Of a stretch of 64,000 nucleotides of DNA, positions 55,614-64,000 are shown piece after piece. The notes under the pieces are model-generated. The model was given only the letters and a program-made list of their open reading frames with translations, did not search any database and was not told where the DNA came from. The position numbers and the translations under genes are program-made. The DNA comes from Yponomeuta sedellus (Eukaryota > Arthropoda > Insecta > Lepidoptera > Yponomeutidae), in the NCBI GenBank assembly GCA_934045075.1, contig OW203738.1, positions 8,044,868-8,108,867 on the forward strand, given 5' to 3'. How positions within the stretch are numbered: position 1 is the first letter of the stretch; every line of letters starts with the position of its first letter.

Positions 55614-56393
55614 TGTTAATATTATCCATATAAATGGAGAGAAGAAGCAGGCGAAGAAAAAACCACGACAGGGCCAAGATTCTGTCAATTCAAAGACAAT
55701 TGCATGAACGCATCATCGCCGCTTTCATTCCATTGCCGTTTTAAGTCTATGTGCACAGGCATCTGACCTACTAGGTGTCAATAGTATGAAAAAACATGTC
55801 ACGTGACCCGACCGAGTATCTGCCATTGTACTGTAATGCATTGAGAGAATCGAGATCCAGATCACTGATTTTTAATTACGTTTTACCTGATAAATAATCG
55901 TGACTATACCCCTTTAGAATACAAGTATACATCAAGGAATAATTATGAAATACTACTGTTAAAATCTGTAAGTGAATCGACTTTTTTAGAAATCTTTATT
56001 TGAAAAACTTTTGTTAATAAAATGTGCAGTGTCCGACGAATTGTCATAGTAGACCACAAATTATATTTCCACGAAATAGGACTCCGGCAGTGTTTTCTTA
56101 TCAGTCTGCGAGACCCTAAGAATTAACCGCTCGGCGGTTCCGTGCGACCTTCCAGCGAATTTCTTTAATAAGCCGAGTGTGCCGGGTGGCACCGAGGGTC
56201 CACACGAGGGTATTTCAGGAGCCGGCGGGTTATAAAATCCATATTTTAGAGCGGGGCGGGGAGATCAAACGGGGAGTTTACGAGCTGCCCCGAGATTGTT
56301 TACATCTGGCGCGCGGTCCACCGAACTTAGTGACCGCTGCGAATGCGCGTTGGGCCGAGCGCACACTGGGCGAGCGAGAGCTTGCTTTGACGC
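55614..56393. other. unique intergenic or intronic DNA
   Basis: 56130-56393 is GC-rich with ORFs on both strands but no domain. Otherwise AT-rich. Confidence 0.35.
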
Positions 56394-57042
56394 TGGTATT
56401 CTACTACTGAGTATAAAATTTGTGCGAACACTGCTTCCTGTCCTTTGAAATTTGAACAGTAGCCCCGTCACATCTTAGCCGGCTACATCTATTCTTTTGT
56501 CTATTTTGTGTATATATTTATTATTTGGTCTTTAATTTTATGTTAGGTATCTATCTCTTTATTTTTTAGTTTGTTTAGTGATGTGTATTACAATAATGGA
56601 CATCTAGTTTGAATTGTAACGTTCACTAAGCCGAAGTTTCTGCGCTACTTTGAATAAAACCTTATCATTTCATTTAAATGTTTTATTTTTTTATTTTCTT
56701 TACATGCGCTGATGTTTGGTTTGGTTTGATGGTATTCTACTACTGAGTATAAAATTTGTGCGAACACTGCTTCCTGTCCTTTGAAATTTGAACAGTAGCC
56801 CCGTCACATCTTAGCCGGCTACATCTATTCTTTTGTCTATTTTGTGTATATATTTATTATTTGGTCTTTAATTTTATGTTAGGTATCTATCTCTTTATTT
56901 TTTAGTTTGTTTAGTGATGTGTATTACAATAATGGACATCTAGTTTGAATTGTAACGTTCACTAAGCCGAAGTTTCTGCGCTACTTTGAATAAAACCTTA
57001 TCATTTCATTTAAATGTTTTATTTTTTTATTTTCTTTACATA
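56394..57042 (+). repeat. perfect 336-bp-period tandem duplication
   Basis: A 313-bp segment (56394-56706) is repeated at 56730-57042, identical as far as I can read, separated by 23 bases found only once. The segment ends with the family E 3' end (GAATTGTAACGTTCACTAAG, TTTGAATAAAACCTTATCAT). Confidence 0.9.
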
Positions 57043-57149
57043 ATCTGCTTAGTAAGTGATCTAAGCAATAGAAATTAAGAACAAGATCATGACCACGCTG
57101 TAGATATTACAAAAATTCTATTAATTCTTAATCTATGTTTTAATAATAA

Positions 57150-57255
57150 TTCAGCCTATAGACGTCCTTTTGCAGGGCACAAGCCTTCTTTTTGAGAGAG
57201 AGTATTGGCTTAGTGACCACGTTTTTGCAAAGCGAACTGACTAGTTGAAGCGCCT
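57150..57255 (+). repeat. SINE fragment (family B)
   Basis: ATAGACGTCCTTTTGCAGGG, CACAAGCCTTCTTTTTGAGA and AGTATTGGCTTAGTGACCAC. Confidence 0.55.
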
Positions 57256-58315
57256 ATCCACCCATCCATGTTTTAATGCGCATAATCAATCGACTCAAAC
57301 TCAAAAATTGTATTCACTATAAAAACAAAACGTGTTAGTTTCAGAACTAATAGAGAAGTAGCTAGCAAAGGAAAACCACATTTATTTTGACTATTTAACA
57401 AAGTGCAGCAATAGATTAATTGAATAGTAAGCTTGACCACTGAATACATGAAGAGACTTATTTTGTTTGACACAGAACTGGGCACAGTTGGTGGGTACTC
57501 TTTGTTCGCTCAGTCTCATAACCGCAATATATCTTAATTGTTTAATACGGACGCTTGTACGTATTCATAAACCCAATGGTTGCAAAGAACATGAAGCAAG
57601 CTAACTCTTGTGTTCTTTATAAGGAAACTAATTATAATATTTCTTTCGATTGGTATTCAGCAACCTTGATCTCAATTTATAAGTCATGAGGTTTTAACTT
57701 CACATTAATATTAATTCAGTTATATTCATAATTCAGTAACTCATTATTTCATCGTAATTCAATAATTCACATTAATAATAATAATTTCAAGAATTTACCT
57801 AAGTCATCAGAAAATGCTAGTATTAAAATCTAATTTAAAAAGGCTATGTTCAATCTCCGGTAAAACTATTGTAAACGAGACTGCTCCCACAGTCAAACCA
57901 AGTAATTGGTTTTGTGGGGCCTTATTATAACATGTACAGTGCTCTCTTTTATACTAATAAATACATAAAATAATAAAATAAATATATACATAATAATTTT
58001 CGAGTCAAGGTTGAAATAATTTATAATTTGAAAATTTTGAATTATGAATTTTCCAAAGTAATTCTTGCAGCGCAACGTGAAATTAGGCCCTTAGGCACCT
58101 TGCCGTGACTTGTCTGTCTATCCCACTGATTTTCTTCAAGGATTATTTTGTTAGTTAATTATTCGTCTGGTTACTGCGGTCATTAAGTCTGTCCATTGAT
58201 CGCTTCATTAACTCGAACTCTTTGAAGTTAACGAGGCTAGGATGTTAGTTTTTCCGCATACTGTCGTTTTTAGGGTTCCGTAACCGAAGCTATTATGATG
58301 ATTTGAGAAAGAGTC
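57256..58315. other. intergenic or intronic, no gene seen
   Basis: Very AT-rich; ORFs of 60-70 aa are not convincing. Confidence 0.35.
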
Positions 58316-58317
58316 AG

Positions 58318-58425
58318 AACAGAGTTTTTTTTTCCGCTGCCTTTTTCTTCACTACGAATTCGGTCCAAAGGCAACGGCTAACAATGTACGTTAACATTAA
58401 GTTAACAGAATGTAAATTCTTCACG
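58318..58425 (+). repeat. dispersed repeat (family D), copy 3
   Basis: TCGGTCCAAAGGCAACGGCT..AACAATGTACG. Followed at 58520-58550 by an AATAAAGTGTTCTCTATCTA 3' end related to 3736-3895. Confidence 0.6.
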
Positions 58426-58550
58426 TTGATAAGATATTATAAGCTCTTTTTGTTGTAATATAGGAAATCTGTAATAATATAGGATAGGAAATCATGGTTG
58501 TTTTATTTTTTCTAGTCGTGCAATAAAGTGTTCTCTATCTATAAGGGCTT

Positions 58551-59527
58551 GTTCTGTCTGGCTGCCTTACCTTTAATTTACTTAATCTTTTCTTTTCATG
58601 TACTGTATACATAGTGAGTGGAGATTCGCACAACTTGTGTTGTGTTGGCGGTTTGCCCTAGAATGAATAAAAAACTTAATTATATAAAAAAAACTTAGAG
58701 TACACACAATAAACTTGAAGTTACATCAAAACCAGGTACAAATATCAAATTTGATATTAATAGCTGAGCGGTATTTTTAGTAGGATACCAAAAACATGGT
58801 CAACTGTCTCTTGCTAAGACAACTGAAACAATTCAAACTGAGAGAAAGAATAAATTATTCTGATTATGCAGGGAAACAAAACCATTCAACCAATCAAACA
58901 GCACGAACACGCTGTGATACGGAACCCTTAGTGCTCGAGTCCGACTCGCACTTGACCAGTTTTTATTATTTGGTCGAAGTTTGGGCGCGACTGTTTGTTT
59001 ACATGGGCCAGCGTGGGCTTGTAACATTCAAAATAGATTTGTGGTGTCAAAACATTATGATTCTGGTCTGATGTGTGATGATGTTTGTTTTGCGCCTGAT
59101 TTATGTACGAGTATGCATTTAAATGTGGATAAAACACGACGATAATGCCATTCCAAATTTCCTAGTGAGCTTTTGATAAAACAAATTAATCTCAGTCGGA
59201 TGTGAAATTACCAACTGCCATGGGCTGAAAGATGATTTCATACACCTCTCCAGGGTCTCGGCTTAATTATTGTAAATATTGGCCTAAAATATTTAACAAA
59301 TTTTGACATTTTATTATGTTCAAGTATATTTAGTTATAAGGGCAATGTAAAATGTCATACGATAAATAAAATACGCGATAATTATATTCCGGAATAACTA
59401 AAAAGTGGTAGACCTGGTGGACCGTTTGTCAACCAACCACTCCGCGGGAGGTCATTAAAAGTCAATACATGCGGAGCCAACCTAGATGCGGGTTTCTTCA
59501 TGATGTTTTCCTTCACAATTAGCGTGT
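58551..59527. other. intergenic or intronic, no gene seen
   Basis: 58780-59140 holds three overlapping ORFs on both strands with no domain. 59480-59527 is the start of a family C-type SINE body (TTCTTCATGATGTTTTCCTT). Confidence 0.35.
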
Positions 59528-59917
59528 ATATGGCTAGTTGTGAAACGCTCGATGGCCTGGTCGAACCGAGCGATTGGAATCAATCACTTGAGTTAAGCAA
59601 CAACAGGCGCGGTAAGGTTCATGATGGGTGACCGTCCTTTGACTACCGCTAGTGGCATTTTTCCGAGCGCTTCCGTGCTTCGCAAGGCACTTTAAGCCGT
59701 TGGTGCTGGCTGTCATGTAATGGCAGTCGTTAAGCCATGTCAGAGGCCTCATGGGCGGCATTGACAACTTCTGACAGTAAGACCCGCCACTGTCTTACAA
59801 CCCTCCACCAACCTGGTTTGGCCCCCGTAGTGGAGTACGGCCTAACCGTCCTGCGTTGCAGGAAGAGACCCGTGCCCCAACAGTGGGGACATACAAGGGT
59901 TGATATCGATATGGCTA
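59528..59917 (+). repeat. 5S-derived SINE, full length with 9-bp TSD
   Basis: The element spans 59537-59908 between ATATGGCTA duplicates (59528-59536, 59909-59917), which fixes its true ends: 5' GTTGTGAAACGCTCGATGGC and 3' GGGTTGATATCG. The head has GAGTTAAGCAACAACAGGCG and GATGGGTGACCGTCC. It sits inside an older SINE body that resumes at 59918 (ACATAACTTAGAAAATAAAC at 59939). Confidence 0.9.
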
Positions 59918-60000
59918 CTATACAAATTCGCATATATACATAACTTAGAAAATAAACAAAGTTTTAAGTACATGCCCGCATTGCGAATCGAACCTGGGTA

Positions 60001-60235
60001 TTAATAATAATAATAACAAAAAACTATTACATGTACAGGCTTATTTAACTTTTATTTTTTGCGTTTTACCAGATAGTGAGCAACTGCTGCTGAACTAGAC
60101 AAAAAGTTTGTGTTTCAGCATTCAGTTTCCCTTTCATTGTGTCCAAAAATCGTGTAGAATTTACGTACATAGCCACAACAATACCAGTAAGTTTTTTGTT
60201 TTACAAAATTAAGAAAAGGGCATGCATTTAACGAC
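60001..60235. other. AT-rich, no gene seen
   Basis: Starts with an ATT/AAT repeat (60000-60016). 60085-60125 weakly resembles family I. Confidence 0.35.
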
Positions 60236-60430
60236 GACCTCTGTGGCGTAGCGGTAGCTTATCTGCCTACCATGCAAGAGGTCCCGGGTTCGAGTCCCGG
60301 CTGGAGACAAAAAAAAAGCCCAGGTCTTGGATGTTTACATGTTTGTGATGTCGTTGCTTCTTGTTCCAACGACACAGGGTATCCTAGTGTGAAGCCAGAA
60401 GCAATGTATGTGCCTGTATGTAAATGTTAA
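60236..60430 (+). repeat. tRNA-derived SINE (family A), plus strand
   Basis: Head GACCTCTGTGGCGTAGCGGT, B box GGTTCGAGTCCCGG, A-run linker, body and a tail GTAAATGTTAAAAA. The best-preserved family member. Confidence 0.85.
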
Positions 60431-60499
60431 AAAAAAAGAGACGACAACAAAATCAGTATTATATTATATATCACCAAAACAATCAGTACCTATTGACCG

Positions 60500-60662
60500 C
60501 GGGGTGTATTGACTTATCTTTCCTGTGGGCTAGGCCAACTAAGCTGTCAGGCTGATAGGTCTAGGTGCAAGCTTACTCCATTTTAAACACAATGTCTGGG
60601 CACTGCAGCGTCCAAGTTATCCCTTCACTCATCTAGAGTGAGTGCAGGTGCCACTGGACGAT
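60500..60662 (+). repeat. dispersed repeat (family J), copy 3
   Basis: CCTGTGGGCTAGGCCAACTA, CACAATGTCTGGGCACTGCA and GTGAGTGCAGG. Confidence 0.6.
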
Positions 60663-60760
60663 GTCGTCGTCAAGCTATACTAGTCCACTGCTGGACATAG
60701 CCCTCCCCTAATGAGCGCCATAGCGCCCTGTCTTCAACTTGCCGCATCCAGCATATGCCT
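60663..60760 (-). repeat. RTE-type LINE 3' fragment
   Basis: TAGTCCACTGCTGGACATAG to CAACTTGCCGCATCCAGCAT, complement of the RTE end at 62331-62430. Confidence 0.65.
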
Positions 60761-61510
60761 GCTAGGGCTTAGGAGGTTATCTTTCTTAATTCACACCTAA
60801 TTATTTAGAAAGAAGTGCGGAAAACATACTATTCCCGGTTCAATATTTTCCTCATAATTTTTTTGACAACAAGAACAAGCAGTTTTTCAAAATCTACTTA
60901 GTTTTAGAAGACTTGAAGTAACTGTTCCAGCCTCCAGGGCGTAGGAGGATAATCATCACATTATATTGATGCAAAAAAAAAATCTTACGCCATTTTGGGC
61001 CAGGTTTGTCAACTCCAGCAATCTTAATCGCCATTCCGACGTACTCAAAATCATCTAACTCAAGAAAATTTTACGATCACGTAAGTAGAACATAGAGCAC
61101 CTATTTTTGAACTAGAAGTTTTTTTTCTAACTCTTTCATTCCTATGTTCTCTTGATGAGATTTATAAACTCTTTGAGTAGGAACATAAGTAGGAAGGGTA
61201 ACTAATAAATTGAAGAGACGTTTAAAGCAATATATACGCGGAGAGAGCCTATAAACATCCTCTTACGTCAAAACAAGACAACTGCGCACATTTACCCGAC
61301 TCCCGCGCACCAGACAACAATCGTTGGGTTTATTTTGGGAAACGAAAGTGTTCGGTTTGAAATAATTCCCGGCGCTTAAGAGATTAGAGAGGAAATAAGA
61401 AGTTGTAGAAGGTTGGTTTTATTGTTTCTGTTAAGTTTATATTTTTCTTACCTTTCAATCAGAAATGCCTGTGATAATCAGCGGTGCACTGCAGTTACGG
61501 TGGTTCGGGT
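60761..61510. other. intergenic or intronic, no gene seen
   Basis: AT-rich; no repeat or exon recognised. Confidence 0.35.
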
Positions 61511-61511
61511 T

Positions 61512-61690
61512 GCTAACTAGCACCCCCAATGGAATAAAAAACATAAATTTCGTACATAAAAAAACGCGAAATTCGCTATTCAGAAATTGGGTCTAAGTAT
61601 AGTAACAGCACAGTAATAGAGCCGGTTTCTGAATTGAGAACTTCATTGAGTAATTACTTAATTAATGTTCTGTCATGCTCTTTGTTGAAA
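61512..61690. repeat. family L end fragment plus short dispersed repeat
   Basis: TTGCTAACTAGCACCCCCAA is a diverged family L terminus. GCCGGTTTCTGAATTGAGAA..TTAATGTTCTGTCATGCTC (61622-61684) matches 33665-33728. Confidence 0.5.
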
Positions 61691-61716
61691 AGACAGAACT
61701 ACAACTAAGGAACTTA

Positions 61717-62053
61717 GGGGTGCTAGCGCCACCAATGAAATAAAGTCATACCCTGTATTATAATACGTTTTTATCTAAAAGTGAACGTGAGAAATCTTAA
61801 CAACTGTGGCAACTATTTTTAGAATCTACAGTCTGGAACGAAGGATCAACATTCTGGGACTTAAATCGATTTCTGCCAAAAACGGCCGTTTTTAGCGAAA
61901 ATCTACTTAAGTCCTAGGATAATATTTATACTACATTGTTGGCTATAAGTTCTAAAAATAGTTATCACAGATTTACGTTTACGTTTTGAAAAAAAAAAAC
62001 GTATTATAAAACAAGTTATGACTTTTATAACATTGGTGGCGCTAGTTAGCGCC
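61717..62053. repeat. long-TIR MITE (family L), copy 2
   Basis: TIRs extend about 110 bp with gaps: GTGCTAGCGCCACCAATG and TTATAATACGTTTTT at the left, complements at the right ending GGTGGCGCTAGTTAGCGCCC. The core includes GCCAAAAACGGCCGTTTTTA, itself palindromic. Non-coding. Confidence 0.85.
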
Positions 62054-62114
62054 CATAAGCGCCTTGATTAGAGATTTTGGTAGGTACGTTTAACCCCTTA
62101 AGGAGCCTATTCCA

Positions 62115-62870
62115 TCTAAAACAATGTCCCTTCACCCTTCTAGTGTAAGTGAAAGTGCCCGCATTTTCCTACCATGCAAGAGGTCCCGGGTTCGAACCCC
62201 GGTTGGAAACAAAAAACCCCAGGTCTTGGATGTTTACATGTTTGTGATGTCGTGGTTTCTGGTTCCCGCGACACAGGACTTCAGTGTGGGGTCACAAGCA
62301 ATGTATGTGCCTGTATGTAAATGTTATGTTCTTCTTCTTGTTCAGGCTACATTATGTAGTCTACTGCTGGACATAGCCCTCCCCTAATGAGCGCCATAGC
62401 GCCCTGTCTCAGCTTGCCGCATCCAGTATCTGCCGGCAGTTTTTTGCAGATCGTCATCCCACCTGGTCGGAGGGCGTCCTACACTAGGTTTGCCGAGTCG
62501 CGGTCTCCACTCAAGAACACGTTTACTCCAACGGTTGTCGGTTCTTCGCGAGATATGGGCAGCCCACTGCCTCTTCAGCTTGCTGATTCTCTGAGCTATG
62601 TCGATGACTTTGGTTCTCTGTCGGATGCATTCGTTACGAATCCTATCCTTTAGAGAAACTCTGAGCATAGCTCTCTCCATAGCTCGCTGAGCGACTTTGA
62701 ACTGGTGGACCAGTCCTTTCGTGAGTGTCCATGTCTCGGCTCCGTAGGTCATTACAGGCAGGACGCACTCATTGAAAACTTTCGTTTTCAAACTTTGCGG
62801 TGACGAGAAGACTTGGCGTAGTTTCCCAAACGCTGCCCAGCCCAGCATGTTAATGTTATGTTATGTTAAG
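62115..62870 (+). repeat. tRNA-derived SINE (family A), degraded head, split by an RTE fragment
   Basis: 62167-62330 holds the SINE from ACCATGCAAGAGGTCCCGGG to ATGTAAATGTTATGTT. Its tail resumes at 62852 (AATGTTATGTTATGTTAAG). The 5' head is replaced by a piece of family J (AACAATGTCCCTTCACCC). Confidence 0.75.
62331..62851 (-). pseudogene. RTE-type LINE, 3' end with C-terminal coding remnant
   Basis: A 155-aa frame on the minus strand covers the RT thumb and tail region: GWAAFGKLRQVFSS, FNECVLPVMTYGAETWTLTK, QRAMERAMLRVSLKDRIRNE, VLEWRPRLGKPSVGRPPTRW. It loses the frame at RYGAH, just before the usual QQW end, whose codons are still visible downstream in another frame (GTCCAGCAGTGG). A GAA tail follows. 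The fragment is 5'-truncated and bounded by AATGTTATGTT (62320-62330 and 62852-62862), an 11-bp target duplication. Confidence 0.88.
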
Positions 62871-63110
62871 TATAAAATGATGCAAATCGCCGTAAGGCAG
62901 AATGCTGAGTGAAACTTCCGTGGCATATTTTTTCGCAGATTAGAAAGGCTACAATTTAAAGTGTCGGAGTGACATTTATGAAGACACGTGTACAGAACGT
63001 CTGGACGCGGACCAATTACAGGCCACAGATGTTATTAGTGTAGAGCTAGTTTAATTGCTTGGTGTATTAAAAAAATAATGCTACGAGTTGATAAGATAGA
63101 AAAATATGTC
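62871..63110. other. no gene seen
   Basis: Unassigned unique sequence. Confidence 0.35.
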
Positions 63111-63118
63111 GGTTTGAC

Positions 63119-63265
63119 AAGAAAGAAGATAAGATAAGAATAATCTTTACTGTACACCTAGGCACATGATGTACAACAAGTAATGATACAGAGCACATTT
63201 GGCGGTTTTATTGCTGAGAGCATTGTCTCCCAAACCACCTTATGAAGAATATTTTTATCTTATCT
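63119..63265 (-). repeat. family K 3' end, minus strand
   Basis: AGATAAGATAAGAATAATCT, TTACTGTACACCTAGGCACA and GGCGGTTTTATTGCTGAGAG are complements of the family K end. Confidence 0.6.
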
Positions 63266-63904
63266 TATGAGGGAAAGTTGCCGAAGAGCAATTGTCAAGT
63301 AAATTGTGCGCTAATAATGAAATTAGCTTAGAAAATTTACATTTTGTCAACGTATATTACACTATTCGAATGAAAAACGTTGATTAAATACAAAATAAGA
63401 TAAGATACCTATCAGTATCTAAGATATCAGTATCTATACTAACACTTTTTTCTAGTAAGTTTTTATCTGTATCTACCTATCTGAGTTTAAAATAATATTG
63501 TTTACCTATATACCTACGTATCAAAATAGGTTTAATTTCGAATAAATATTTGATTCATTTCAATTTTACGTCAATTTTTCATATTATATATTTTTTGACT
63601 GACTAAACTGTGTGTAATCTATCAAAATCAAATAGCTATTTATAGTCACGATCAGAGGCAAGTTTTCGGCCTTAGTATTTCTTAATGAGTTGCGATGCAC
63701 ATACATAGTTATACATTAGCAGGGTCTAATTGTGATTATTCATAAGGTAAAACGTAATTACCTTTAATTCTGATTATTATAATTCATTATTGACAGTAGC
63801 CACTTTAGTCAACCCGTGACCACGGTAACTACAACAATGCCGAAACATCGCAAATTAATGTAATAATTAAAGCAATTACGTTTGGCCTAATGGATAATTG
63901 TGAT
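63266..63904. other. AT-rich, no gene seen
   Basis: Nothing supportable. Confidence 0.4.
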
Positions 63905-63906
63905 AT

Positions 63907-64000
63907 GACCCGTGACTTTACAAAACGTAACAGTGGTTATGCTCTAATATGTTTAGTTTTACGCGGCTTGATAACTTCTGATAGTAAGGCCCACCACTGT
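63907..64000 (+). repeat. chimeric 5S-derived SINE copy, cut by window end
   Basis: CCGTGACTTTACAAAACGTAACAG... then GCGGCTTGATAACTTCTGAT. Nearly the same junction as at 10909-10960. Confidence 0.75.

Overview
This is eukaryotic, AT-rich, intron-containing DNA packed with short dispersed repeats, most likely from a moth or butterfly. The case for Lepidoptera rests on the repeat set: several tRNA-derived SINE families with the familiar 'TCACGATGTTTTCCTTCAC' body, RTE-type LINE 3' ends, the 'AATAAGGCCGCC' family whose 3' ends run into TATC repeats, an R1-clade LINE and a mariner remnant. There is no operon structure. Only one host gene can be supported.

Layout. From 1 to 14.3 kb lies repeat-rich intergenic DNA with a 79-bp-arm foldback element, a 107-bp MITE, four pieces of a 5S-rRNA-derived SINE and three copies of a TIR element that carries a tRNA-like sequence. 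From 14.35 to 20.69 kb, on the minus strand, is a full-length R1-clade non-LTR retrotransposon with two open ORFs and a 17-bp target duplication; it splits a copy of the 5S-derived SINE. From 20.7 to 27.3 kb there are more SINE and LINE fragments. From 27.29 to 30.36 kb is a chain of three linked elements: a 1.84-kb pure ATCT array, a non-autonomous element sharing the 3' end of the R1-clade LINE, and the 3' end of an RTE-type LINE from whose tail the array appears to have grown. From 30.4 to 49 kb come nested SINEs, a broken mariner transposase, several foldback and MITE elements, perfect short hairpins and a locally duplicated ~410-bp tandem repeat. From 49.5 to 52.6 kb, on the minus strand, are the last two coding exons of a host gene whose protein ends in VWRPY, the Groucho-recruiting tail of Runx proteins. 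From 52.6 to 64 kb is probable upstream intron or flank of that gene, with more SINEs, a 336-bp-period tandem duplication and an RTE fragment nested in a SINE tail.

How the parts relate. Most of the window is a record of retrotransposition: the R1-clade LINE encodes endonuclease and reverse transcriptase, and the element at 29.1-30.0 kb shares its 3' end and probably borrows them. SINEs whose 3' ends match RTE ends probably rely on an RTE machinery. Target-site duplications let the order of several nested insertions be read directly. Unique, GC-richer islands among the repeats may be regulatory DNA of the nearby developmental gene, but that is inference only.
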